Positions 1 to 6,285 of a stretch of 8,473 nucleotides of DNA are shown here, one piece after another. Position 1 is the first letter of the stretch; each line of letters starts with the position of its first letter. Under the pieces are notes generated by a model. It did not search any database and was not told the DNA's origin. It saw nothing but the letters and a program-made list of their open reading frames with translations. Source of the DNA: Clostridia bacterium (lineage in GTDB: Bacteria > Bacillota > Clostridia > RGIG8785); assembly GCA_017620795.1 (NCBI GenBank), contig JAGAUM010000178.1, forward strand, positions 1 through 8,473, given 5' to 3'. The position numbers and the translations under genes were made by a program.

Positions 1-23
1 AAGAGCAAACACGCTCTTTTTTT
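1..23 (+). terminator. Rho-independent terminator of an upstream gene
   Basis: AAGAGC (1-6) pairs with GCTCTT (13-18) across a six-base loop, and the T run continues to 23. The stem may begin left of the window, so its full length is unknown. It would end a plus-strand transcript entering from the left. Only one base separates its T run from the -35 box of the next promoter. Confidence 0.7.
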
Positions 24-24
24 G

Positions 25-53
25 TTGCAGAAAAGAAAAAACTGTGGTATAAT
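25..53 (+). promoter_or_regulatory. Sigma-A promoter of the Lrp-aminotransferase-trmL operon
   Basis: A -35 box TTGCAG (25-30) lies 17 bases before a perfect TATAAT -10 box (48-53). The -10 is extended by TG at 45-46 (TGnTATAAT). The predicted transcript start is near 60, giving a leader of about 25 nt before the GGAGG (72-76) of the first gene. No operator palindrome was recognised, although Lrp-type regulators often act on their own promoter. Confidence 0.85.
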
Positions 54-83
54 GACAAAAAATCCCTGAACGGAGGATTCGTT

Positions 84-563
84 ATGAATGCAATTTTGGA
101 AATTTTAGCAAAGAACGCCACGGCAACCGCGGAGCAGATTGCCGCTATTTTAAATCGCCCTGTCGCGGAGATTGAGTCGGAAATCCATCGTATGGAAGAA
201 GAAAAAATCATCTTCGGCCGTAAGGTGCTGATTAACTGGGAAAAGGTAGAAAATGGCACGGTTACCGCTTTGATTGAAGTAAACGTTTCCCCCCAACGCG
301 GTGAGGGCTTTTCTAAAGTGGCAGAGCGGATTTGTCGTTGCCCTGAAGTAAAAAGCTTGTATTTAATGTCCGGTGGTTGTGATATGATGGCAGAAGTAGA
401 GGGAAAAAGCTTAAAAGAAATTGCTCTTTTTGTTGCAGAACAGTTGTCGCCCATTGATGGTGTTTTGGCAACTACTACCCATTTCCGCCTGCAAGCTTAC
501 AAAACGGAAGGAGTCATGCTGAGCGCTAAGACAGTAGACGAGCGTAAGGCGATTACATTATGA
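84..563 (+). CDS. Lrp/AsnC family transcriptional regulator
   Basis: This is a 159-residue DNA-binding regulator of the Lrp/AsnC (feast/famine) family, close to the usual 150-165. The N-terminal part (about 1-45) is the winged helix-turn-helix that begins these proteins, with the recognition region near RPVAEIESEIHRMEEE. From about 58 to 140 comes the RAM/AsnC ligand-binding domain; the SGGCDMMAEVEG stretch (96-107) matches its ligand-pocket loop. Such proteins form dimers or larger assemblies that bind amino acids. The start ATG has GGAGG (72-76) seven bases upstream, and a strong promoter lies just before it. The gene ends in an ATGA overlap with the aminotransferase gene, so the two are probably translationally coupled. 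The pairing resembles the Bacillus subtilis alaR-alaT (yugG-yugH) pair, which suggests, as inference only, alanine or a related amino acid as ligand and autoregulation of this operon. Confidence 0.9.
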   Translation: MNAILEILAKNATATAEQIAAILNRPVAEIESEIHRMEEEKIIFGRKVLINWEKVENGTVTALIEVNVSPQRGEGFSKVAERICRCPEVKSLYLMSGGCDMMAEVEGKSLKEIALFVAEQLSPIDGVLATTTHFRLQAYKTEGVMLSAKTVDERKAITL

Positions 564-1732
564 GTATTATTGACCAGATTAACCCGACAGTGCGAGCAAT
601 TCCGCCATCGGGAATTCGTAAGTTTTTTGAGATTTTAGATCAGATGCCCGATGCCATATCCTTGGGCATTGGCGAGCCGGACTTTATTACCCCTTGGCAT
701 ATCCGTGAGGCTGGTATCCGCTCGTTAGAAGACGGTCACACCTACTATACCTCTAACTGGGGTATGCCTCAGTTACGCCAATCTATTTGTAACTATATGA
801 ACCGCCGCTTTTCTCTTTCCTATCAGGAAAATCAGGTGGTTGTTACGGTTGGCGGCAGTGAGGCGATTGATGCTTGTATCCGCGTTCTCTGTCAACCCGG
901 AGATGAAGTGTTGATTCCAGAGCCGTCCTTTGTTTGCTATCGTCCTTGTGCGATGCTGGCAGGCGCTGTTCCGAAGGCGCTGGAAACCCGAGAGGAGGAC
1001 CAATTCCGTCTGACGGCAGAAACCTTGGAAAAAGCCATTACCGCCAAGACAAAGCTTTTGGTTTTGCCTTATCCCAACAACCCCACGGGTGCCATTATGG
1101 AACGTGAGGACCTGGAAAAAATCGTGGCTGTTTTGAAGGATAAGGACATCTTTGTCCTGTCCGATGAGATCTATGCCGAACTGACTTATCGTGGAAAGCA
1201 TGTGTCGATTGCATCCTTCCCCGAAATGTACGAAAAAACAGTGGTTATCGGTGGTTTTTCCAAAGCCTATGCCATGACCGGCTGGCGCCTTGGTTTCGCT
1301 TGCGGTCATCCTGATATTATTCAGATGATGGTCAAAGTCCATCAGTTTGGCATTATGAGCGCACCGACGACCAGTCAGTACGCTGCCATTGAAGCTATGA
1401 ATAATGGTGATGAGGACATCGCCAAGATGAAGGCAGAATATAACCTGCGCCGTCATATTATCGTGGATGGTTTCCGTGAGATGGGCTTGCCCTGCTTTGA
1501 ACCACTGGGCGCTTTTTATGCGTTTCCTTGTATCAAGTCTTTGGGCATCTCTTCCAATGATTTTTGTACGCAATTGTTGCAGGAAGAGCGGGTCGCTGTC
1601 ATTCCTGGCAATGCTTTTGGCGAAAGTGGCGAGGGCTTTGTCCGTTGCTCTTATGCTGCGGCAACAGACAGTATCCATGTGGCACTGCGCCGTATCAAAC
1701 GCTTTGTAGAGCGGAAACGGGCGGAGGCATAA
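560..1732 (+). CDS. Class I/II PLP-dependent aminotransferase (AlaT/PatA-like)
   Basis: This is a complete 390-residue cytosolic aminotransferase of fold type I, which moves an amino group between an amino acid and a 2-oxoacid using pyridoxal phosphate. Visible landmarks are GIGEPDF (36-42) near the substrate site, YPNNPTG (171-177) with the PLP-contacting Asn, SDEIY (201-205) with the Asp that pairs with the pyridine nitrogen, and GGFSKAYAMTGWRLGF (231-246). In the last motif Lys235 is the expected Schiff-base lysine and Arg243 a phosphate-binding residue. Arg362 in FVRCSYA is the likely carboxylate-binding arginine. The ATG overlaps the regulator's stop codon (ATGA). Substrate cannot be read from sequence. 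Adjacency to an Lrp-type regulator favours an alanine or aspartate aminotransferase like B. subtilis AlaT. MalY-type or N-acetyl-diaminopimelate aminotransferases are less likely alternatives. Confidence 0.93.
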   Translation: MSIIDQINPTVRAIPPSGIRKFFEILDQMPDAISLGIGEPDFITPWHIREAGIRSLEDGHTYYTSNWGMPQLRQSICNYMNRRFSLSYQENQVVVTVGGSEAIDACIRVLCQPGDEVLIPEPSFVCYRPCAMLAGAVPKALETREEDQFRLTAETLEKAITAKTKLLVLPYPNNPTGAIMEREDLEKIVAVLKDKDIFVLSDEIYAELTYRGKHVSIASFPEMYEKTVVIGGFSKAYAMTGWRLGFACGHPDIIQMMVKVHQFGIMSAPTTSQYAAIEAMNNGDEDIAKMKAEYNLRRHIIVDGFREMGLPCFEPLGAFYAFPCIKSLGISSNDFCTQLLQEERVAVIPGNAFGESGEGFVRCSYAAATDSIHVALRRIKRFVERKRAEA

Positions 1733-1734
1733 CC

Positions 1735-2217
1735 ATGCACTTAAACCTTGTTTTATATCAACCTGAAATTCCTCAAAACACAGGAAACATTGCGCGCACT
1801 TGTGCGGCGACAGGCTCTACCTTGCATTTGATTCGCCCGTTGGGCTTTGAAATTGATGACAAGAAGCTGAAACGTGCAGGTTTGGACTATTGGCACTTAT
1901 TAGACATTATCTACTATGATGATGCAGATGATTTCTTTACCAGAAACGCAGGTGCCCGTTGTTTCTTTCTTTCTACCAAGGCAGACAAGACCTATACCGA
2001 GGTGGAATATCGGGACGGAGACTTTTTGATGTTCGGTCCTGAAACCCGTGGCTTGCCCGAAGATTTGCTTTTGGCAAACCATGACGCTTGTGTCCGCATT
2101 CCCATGGTGGAGGGCGCACGGTCTTTGAACCTTTCAAACTCGGTTGCCATCGTTACTTTCGAGGCACTGCGACAAAACGGGTTTGAAAATTTAAAGCAGG
2201 CAGGAGATTTGTTTTAA
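1735..2217 (+). CDS. trmL: tRNA (cytidine/uridine-34-2'-O)-methyltransferase TrmL
   Basis: This is a 160-residue SpoU/TrmD (SPOUT) superfamily methyltransferase, the minimal TrmL length with no extra RNA-binding domain. The family methylates the ribose of the wobble nucleotide (position 34) in tRNA-Leu isoacceptors with S-adenosylmethionine and acts as a dimer through its knotted fold. The three SpoU motifs are present: PEIPQNTGNIAR (10-21, catalytic Arg21 region), FGPETRGLPED (100-110), and IPMVEGARSLNLSNSVAIV (122-140), which forms the AdoMet-binding trefoil knot. The start ATG lies two bases after the aminotransferase stop, with GGAGG at 1723-1727 seven bases upstream. The open frame continues upstream to 1564, but that part lies inside the aminotransferase gene and does not resemble the family. 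The gene is the last of the operon; no clear terminator follows, so some read-through into the pheST leader is possible. Confidence 0.93.
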   Translation: MHLNLVLYQPEIPQNTGNIARTCAATGSTLHLIRPLGFEIDDKKLKRAGLDYWHLLDIIYYDDADDFFTRNAGARCFFLSTKADKTYTEVEYRDGDFLMFGPETRGLPEDLLLANHDACVRIPMVEGARSLNLSNSVAIVTFEALRQNGFENLKQAGDLF

Positions 2218-2232
2218 ATTTCCTCAAAACAC

Positions 2233-2261
2233 TTGCAAAACTAAATATCATGTGGTATACT
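2233..2261 (+). promoter_or_regulatory. Sigma-A promoter of the T-box-pheST operon
   Basis: TTGCAA (2233-2238) and TATACT (2256-2261) are spaced by 17 bases. A TG at 2253-2254 gives an extended -10. The run TGTGGTATA(C/A)TGACA is shared with the promoter at 25-53. Transcription should begin near 2268, just before the first T-box stem. Only 15 bases separate the trmL stop from the -35 box. Confidence 0.85.
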
Positions 2262-2267
2262 GACATA

Positions 2268-2507
2268 AATGCGATGAAAAAGTTGAGCGTTTTGGAGCGC
2301 AACTCCAAGAGAGAGGCTGCCTTAGGCTGAAAGCAGTTTCGGGTTGTCAAAGCGTGATTTTCCCTTTGGAGCAGTATCGCTGAACAAAAGTAGGCGGTAA
2401 CGGAGGCTCACCGTTAGAGGAGCAGAGTGTCCGAAAGTGATTTCGGGAACTTGGGTGGTACCGCGGAAGTTTCGTCTTTCGTCCCAATGGGACGGAAGAC
2501 GTTTTTT
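2268..2507 (+). ncRNA. T-box riboswitch (tRNA-Phe-sensing leader of pheST)
   Basis: This leader binds uncharged tRNA and decides between termination and read-through into pheS. The T-box signature GGGTGGTACCGCGG is at 2453-2466. Its UGGU bulge (2456-2459) complements 5'-ACCA-3', which fits a tRNA with discriminator A, as in tRNA-Phe. Stem I closes by GCGAT (2271-2275) with ATCGC (2376-2380). A GAUGA/GGAG kink-turn-like motif (2273-2277 with 2368-2371) and AAAG (2279-2282) with CTTT (2364-2367) lie above it, followed by the specifier region and GCAACTC (2299-2305) with GGGTTGT (2341-2347). AGAGAGAGG (from 2308) is the usual distal motif. The specifier strand holds TTTTC (2358-2362); UUC at 2360-2362, or UUU in another register, both mean Phe. 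Further helices are AACGG (2399-2403) with CCGTT (2411-2415) and CCGAAA (2431-2436) with TTTCGG (2441-2446). The antiterminator pairs TTGGG (2451-2455) with CCCAA (2483-2487) and GCG (2463-2465) with CGT (2480-2482), excluding the terminator. Confidence 0.95.
2473..2507 (+). terminator. Regulated intrinsic terminator of the T-box leader
   Basis: A 13-bp stem pairs 2473-2485 with 2489-2501, with one G-U pair (2479/2495) and a three-base AAT loop. Six Ts follow (2502-2507). Its left arm CGTCCC (2480-2485) is the same strand used by the antiterminator, so the two structures cannot coexist. It ends 19 bases before the pheS start. Confidence 0.93.
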
Positions 2508-2526
2508 ATTTGGAAAGGGGATAACC

Positions 2527-3561
2527 ATGAGAGAAAAAATTTTTGCCATTCGTGCAGCGGTTGAGGAAAAACTCACCACCGCCACCACAATGGAACAATT
2601 AGAGGAACTGCGTGTTGCATACCTCGGCAAGAAAGGTGAGCTGACCTCTCTGCTTCGTGGCATGGGTGCGCTCTCCGCAGAAGAACGCCCGATAATGGGT
2701 CAGCTGGTCAATGAAGTCCGTGCTCTTTTAGAGTCGGAGATTCAGACTCGTAGCGAACAACTGAAGAAAGAGCAGATGCAGGCGCAGCTACAAAACGAAA
2801 AAATCGATGTAACCATGCCTGGCACCCGTCAGACTGTGGGTAACCGTCATCCGCTGACCATTGCTTTAGACGAGATTAAAGATCTGTTTATCAGCATGGG
2901 TTTTTCCATCGCTGAAGGTCCCGAAATCGAGACTGACTATTATAACTTTGAGGCGCTGAATCTGCCTCCCAACCATCCTGCTCGTGATACCCAGGATACC
3001 TTCTACATCACCGATAATATCCTGCTCCGTACCCAGACTTCGCCCATGCAGGTTCGTGTTATGGAAAAGCAGGAACCCCCGATTCGTGTCATTGCTCCTG
3101 GTCGTGTGTTCCGTGCCGATGAGGTAGACGCAACCCATTCGCCTGTATTCCATCAGATTGAAGGCTTGGTTGTTGATAAAGGGATTACCATGGGTGACTT
3201 AAAGGGCACGTTAGACATCTTTGCCAAGAAGATGTTCGGCCCCGAATGTAAGACCCGCTTCCGTCCCCATCACTTCCCCTTTACTGAACCCAGTGCGGAG
3301 ATGGATGTTTCCTGCTTCTCCTGTGGCGGTAAAGGTTGCCGCGTTTGTAAGGACGAGGGCTGGATTGAAGTATTGGGTTGTGGAATGGTTCATCCCAAGG
3401 TTCTTCAAAACTGCAACATCGACCCCGAGGTTTACAGCGGTTTCGCGTTTGGTATGGGTCTGGAGCGTATTGTTATGACCCGTTATGGCGTCACCGACTT
3501 GCGCCTCTTCTTTGAGAACGATATTCGCTTCTTGAATCAGTTTAAGGGGGTAGAAAAATAA
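2527..3561 (+). CDS. pheS: Phenylalanine--tRNA ligase alpha subunit
   Basis: This is the catalytic alpha subunit (344 residues, normal bacterial length) of the alpha2-beta2 phenylalanyl-tRNA synthetase, which activates Phe with ATP and charges tRNA-Phe in the cytosol. Residues about 1-95 form the N-terminal helical arm that contacts tRNA. The class II core follows: motif 2 is [19 protein letters not shown] (192-210) and motif 3 is [10 protein letters not shown] (305-314) with the ATP-binding Arg314. Between them lies a four-cysteine cluster, Cys263-x2-Cys266-x4-Cys271-x2-Cys274, a Zn-knuckle-like insertion that I recall in many Firmicute PheS proteins. The start ATG at 2527 has AAAGGGG (2514-2520) six bases upstream. 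An in-frame extension to 2437 runs through the T-box and terminator and is not coding. Expression is set by the T-box leader. The stop overlaps the pheT start (TAATG). Confidence 0.97.
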   Translation: MREKIFAIRAAVEEKLTTATTMEQLEELRVAYLGKKGELTSLLRGMGALSAEERPIMGQLVNEVRALLESEIQTRSEQLKKEQMQAQLQNEKIDVTMPGTRQTVGNRHPLTIALDEIKDLFISMGFSIAEGPEIETDYYNFEALNLPPNHPARDTQDTFYITDNILLRTQTSPMQVRVMEKQEPPIRVIAPGRVFRADEVDATHSPVFHQIEGLVVDKGITMGDLKGTLDIFAKKMFGPECKTRFRPHHFPFTEPSAEMDVSCFSCGGKGCRVCKDEGWIEVLGCGMVHPKVLQNCNIDPEVYSGFAFGMGLERIVMTRYGVTDLRLFFENDIRFLNQFKGVEK

Positions 3562-5939
3562 TGAAATTACCGCTTTCTTGGTTAAAAGACTATACCGACA
3601 TTTCTGCTTCGGTCAAAGAATACTGCGATGCATTAACCCTGTCTGGCTCTAAAGTAGAGGGCTATGAGATTTTAGGTGAAGATATTACCAATGTTGTCAC
3701 TGCTAAAGTTTTGAAAGTCGAACAGCACCCCAATGCTGACAAGTTAAAGGTCTGCTCGGTTGACGCAGGAGAGGCAGAACCCTTGCAGATTGTCACTGGT
3801 GCTCCCAATGTGTTTGAAGGCGCACACATTGTTCTGGCAAAGAACGATTCTACTTTACCTGGCGGAATCAAGATTAAAAAGTCTGCTCTTCGTGGCGTAG
3901 AATCCAACGGCATGATGTGCTCGATTGAGGAACTGGGTTTGACCTTAAACGATGTTCCTTATGCTCCCGAGTATGGCATTCTGATTTTGGCAGAAGACGC
4001 TCCTGTAGGCATGGACATCCGTGAATATCTGGAACTGTCTGACCAGGTAGTAGAGTTTGAAATCACTTCCAACCGTCCCGATTGCTTCAGCGTCATCGGT
4101 TTGGCAAGAGAAAGTGCCGCTACCTTCGAGCGTCCCTTCTCGGTACATGAACCCAAGGCAGAGGGAACGGGCGCTTCTATTTGCGATTCTTTCGCCGTTG
4201 AAGTTACGGCTCCTGATTTATGCCCCCGTTACTGTGCGCGCATGATTAAGGATGTTAAGATTGAACCGTCGCCCCAATGGCTGGCAAGACGTCTGCGCGC
4301 CGCAGGGGTTCGTCCGATTAACAACATCGTTGATATTACCAACTATGTCATGTTAGAGTACGGTCAACCCATGCATGCTTTTGACACCGCTTATTTAAGC
4401 GGCAATAAGATTACCGTCCGCCGTGCCAATGAGGGCGAAGTGATTACCACTTTGGATGAGACCGAGCGCAAGCTGGATTCTTCTATGTTGGTGATTGCAG
4501 ACGCTGAAAAAGCTGTTGCCGTTGCAGGTGTTATGGGTGGCATGAATTCTGAAATTCAGCCTACCACCAAAGAAGTCCTGTTTGAATCGGCGCTGTTTGA
4601 CGGCACATCGGTTCGTTTGACCTCAAAAAAGTTGGGTCTGCGTACTGAGGCTTCGGGTCGCTATGAAAAGGGCCTTGATTATTACAACACGGTAGGCGCA
4701 GTCAACCGTGCCTGCGAATTGGTAGAACAACTGGGTGCAGGTACTGTTGTTGCAGGAATGATTGATACAGCTGCTCCTGCTCCTGCGGCTCGTAAGATTC
4801 CTTTCCGCCCCGATGCCATTAATCGTCTTTTGGGCATCTCCGTTTCCCGTGAGGAAATGGAAGCTATCTTTGCACGTTTGGGTATCGTCATTGATGGGGA
4901 TACTGTGATTCCGCCTTCTTTCCGTCCTGATTTGGAAGGAGAAGCAGACTTGGCAGAAGAGGTTGCTCGTTTCTACGGATACGATAAGATTCCTTCGACC
5001 CTGTCCAGCGGTACGAACTTAAACGCAGGTAAAACTCCTGCCCAGAAGAATGAGGATAAGTTAAAGTCCTTCATGACCGCGCAGGGCTATTCCGAAACCC
5101 TGACCTATTCTTTCGTTAGTGCCAAGATGTACGACAAACTGAACATTCCCGAAGCGGATACAATCAGAAACTACATCCGCATTGCCAATCCTTTGGGTGA
5201 GGATACGGCGATTATGCGTACCGTTGCTTTGGGTTCTTTGATGGAAGCCATTGCAACTAATGTACACTACCGTTCTCCGAAGGTTAGCCTTTTTGAATTG
5301 GCGAATGTCTATTTGCCGAAGGCATTGCCTTTGACCGAGCTTCCCGAAGAACGTCGTCATCTGGTTTTTGCACAGTATGGAGAGGGAGACTATTATACAG
5401 TCAAGGGTCTGGTTGAAGAACTGGCAAACCGCTTTACTTTAGGCACTTTGACCTTTAAACCCGAGGCCGAGCATCCGTCCTTCCATCCCGGACGCACCGC
5501 TTCCGTATATATTGGGGAGCAGTATCTGGGCGTTTTCGGACAGATTCATCCGCAAGTGTTGGTCAACTACGATATTGATGTTCCGGTTTATGCTGCTGAG
5601 TTGGATTTCGAGACGATGTTGGCAGTAAACGTTCCGCCGATGCTTTATAAAGCATTGCCTCGTTTCCCATCCATGAACCGTGACCTTGCTTTAATTGTAG
5701 ACCGCGATACTACCGCCGCTGATATCGAAGCATGTATCCGTCGTGCAGGTAAGAAAATGCTTTGTGATGTTCAACTGTTTGACGTATACCAAGGCAAGCA
5801 GATTGAAGAAGGCAAAAAGAGTATGGCATATTCTTTGGTCTTCCGTGCAGAGGACCGTACCTTGACCGACGCAGAGGTCAATACTGCTGTTGAGCGTATC
5901 TTAAAGGCACTGTCCGAGATGGGTGCAACATTGCGCTAA
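3561..5939 (+). CDS. pheT: Phenylalanine--tRNA ligase beta subunit
   Basis: This is the 792-residue beta subunit, full length for bacteria (about 790-805), which binds tRNA-Phe and hydrolyses mischarged Tyr-tRNA-Phe. Domains in order: an N-terminal segment starting [11 protein letters not shown]; an EMAP-II/OB-like tRNA-binding domain (about 40-155) with HPNADKLKVCSVD (56-68); the B3/B4 editing domain (about 215-390) with NYVMLEYGQPMHAFD (261-275) and LGLRTEASGRYEKGLD (358-373); a B5 domain (about 410-475) with SFRPDLEGEADLAEEVARFY (453-472); a catalytic-like core; and a C-terminal ferredoxin-fold anticodon-binding domain (about 697-792) starting at RFPSMNRDLALIVD. The ATG overlaps the pheS stop by one base, and AAGGGGG (3544-3550) inside pheS provides the ribosome site, so the two subunits are likely coupled for stoichiometry. 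No frameshift or missing domain was seen. No clear terminator follows, so read-through into ireB is possible. Confidence 0.97.
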   Translation: MKLPLSWLKDYTDISASVKEYCDALTLSGSKVEGYEILGEDITNVVTAKVLKVEQHPNADKLKVCSVDAGEAEPLQIVTGAPNVFEGAHIVLAKNDSTLPGGIKIKKSALRGVESNGMMCSIEELGLTLNDVPYAPEYGILILAEDAPVGMDIREYLELSDQVVEFEITSNRPDCFSVIGLARESAATFERPFSVHEPKAEGTGASICDSFAVEVTAPDLCPRYCARMIKDVKIEPSPQWLARRLRAAGVRPINNIVDITNYVMLEYGQPMHAFDTAYLSGNKITVRRANEGEVITTLDETERKLDSSMLVIADAEKAVAVAGVMGGMNSEIQPTTKEVLFESALFDGTSVRLTSKKLGLRTEASGRYEKGLDYYNTVGAVNRACELVEQLGAGTVVAGMIDTAAPAPAARKIPFRPDAINRLLGISVSREEMEAIFARLGIVIDGDTVIPPSFRPDLEGEADLAEEVARFYGYDKIPSTLSSGTNLNAGKTPAQKNEDKLKSFMTAQGYSETLTYSFVSAKMYDKLNIPEADTIRNYIRIANPLGEDTAIMRTVALGSLMEAIATNVHYRSPKVSLFELANVYLPKALPLTELPEERRHLVFAQYGEGDYYTVKGLVEELANRFTLGTLTFKPEAEHPSFHPGRTASVYIGEQYLGVFGQIHPQVLVNYDIDVPVYAAELDFETMLAVNVPPMLYKALPRFPSMNRDLALIVDRDTTAADIEACIRRAGKKMLCDVQLFDVYQGKQIEEGKKSMAYSLVFRAEDRTLTDAEVNTAVERILKALSEMGATLR

Positions 5940-5946
5940 AAAACTC

Positions 5947-5975
5947 TTGAAAATCACGCGTTGATGTGTTATAAT
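5947..5975 (+). promoter_or_regulatory. Sigma-A promoter of ireB
   Basis: TTGAAA (5947-5952), a 17-base spacer and a perfect TATAAT (5970-5975) with TG at 5967-5968 form an extended -10 promoter. It sits eight bases after the pheT stop. This gives ireB its own transcription, separate from T-box control. Confidence 0.85.
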
Positions 5976-5985
5976 GAGCCCGTAA

Positions 5986-5996
5986 GAAAGGGGTGG
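5986..5996 (+). promoter_or_regulatory. Ribosome binding site deciding the ireB start
   Basis: GAAAGGGGTGG contains GGGG at 5990-5993, eight bases before the ATG at 6002. The in-frame GTG at 5993 lies inside this purine run and cannot use it, so the ATG is the better start. Confidence 0.75.
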
Positions 5997-6001
5997 TTTT
6001 G

Positions 6002-6247
6002 ATGGATCAAACCATGAAATTCCAATTTGAAAAAAATCGGGACGAGGAGATTCGCCAGATTTTGACCGAGGTGTATCAAGCACTGATTGAAAAAGGATAC
6101 AATCCCATCAGTCAGTTGGTTGGCTATATTCTTTCGGGTGACCCCACCTATGTGACAGGCCATAAAAATGCCCGTGCGCTCATTTGTAAAGTAGAGCGCG
6201 ACGAGCTGTTAGAAGCGTTGATGCGTGATTATCTTCAGAAATCTTAA
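6002..6247 (+). CDS. ireB: IreB family regulatory phosphoprotein (UPF0297/YrzL)
   Basis: This 81-residue soluble protein belongs to the IreB/YrzL family (UPF0297, formerly DUF965). In Enterococcus faecalis, IreB is a negative regulator of cephalosporin resistance and a substrate of the PASTA-domain kinase IreK, so it acts in cell-wall stress signalling. Family hallmarks are TMKFQFE (4-10), [20 protein letters not shown] (30-49), and [14 protein letters not shown] (65-78). Thr4 in TMKF aligns with the conserved threonine of the family (Thr7 of E. faecalis IreB, as I recall). The second phospho-threonine of that protein has no equivalent because the N-terminus is shorter. In many Firmicutes the gene lies in alaS-ireB-ruvX-yrzB. 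Here it follows pheT, has its own promoter and is followed directly by a terminator, so it appears monocistronic. A kinase gene is not in the window. Confidence 0.92.
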   Translation: MDQTMKFQFEKNRDEEIRQILTEVYQALIEKGYNPISQLVGYILSGDPTYVTGHKNARALICKVERDELLEALMRDYLQKS

Positions 6248-6285
6248 AAAAAGCCGTGTGCCAAAAGGCACACGGCTTTAGTTTT
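6246..6285. terminator. Bidirectional terminator between ireB and the AraC array
   Basis: AAGCCGTGTGCC (6251-6262) pairs perfectly with GGCACACGGCTT (6267-6278) across an AAAA loop, giving a 12-bp stem. For plus-strand transcripts the T tract after the stem is interrupted (TAGTTTTT). For minus-strand transcripts the complement of A6246-A6252 gives seven uninterrupted U residues, so it should be the stronger direction. The hairpin's right end meets the stop codon of the first AraC gene (6278-6280). Confidence 0.93.

Noticed and set aside
773..1678. Long minus-strand open frame (301 codons) opposite the aminotransferase gene
   Set aside because: It is antisense to a clear, complete aminotransferase, its translation resembles no known family, and there is no ribosome site; a shadow of codon bias.
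1564..1734. Upstream extension of the trmL reading frame
   Set aside because: It lies in another frame of the aminotransferase gene, has no family similarity, and the ATG at 1735 has a well-placed GGAGG.
2218..2232. Possible terminator after trmL
   Set aside because: The short A/T-rich sequence has no stem of useful length; the next hairpins belong to the T-box.
2437..2526. Upstream extension of the pheS reading frame
   Set aside because: This stretch is the T-box antiterminator and terminator region; the family-like N-terminus and the AAAGGGG site mark 2527 as the start.
2322..2663. Minus-strand open frame across the T-box and the pheS start
   Set aside because: Its sequence is explained by the T-box stems and pheS on the plus strand; no start signal and no recognisable product.
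5993..6001. GTG start that would add three residues to IreB
   Set aside because: The GTG is part of the Shine-Dalgarno run itself; the ATG at 6002 is correctly spaced and gives the family-like N-terminus.
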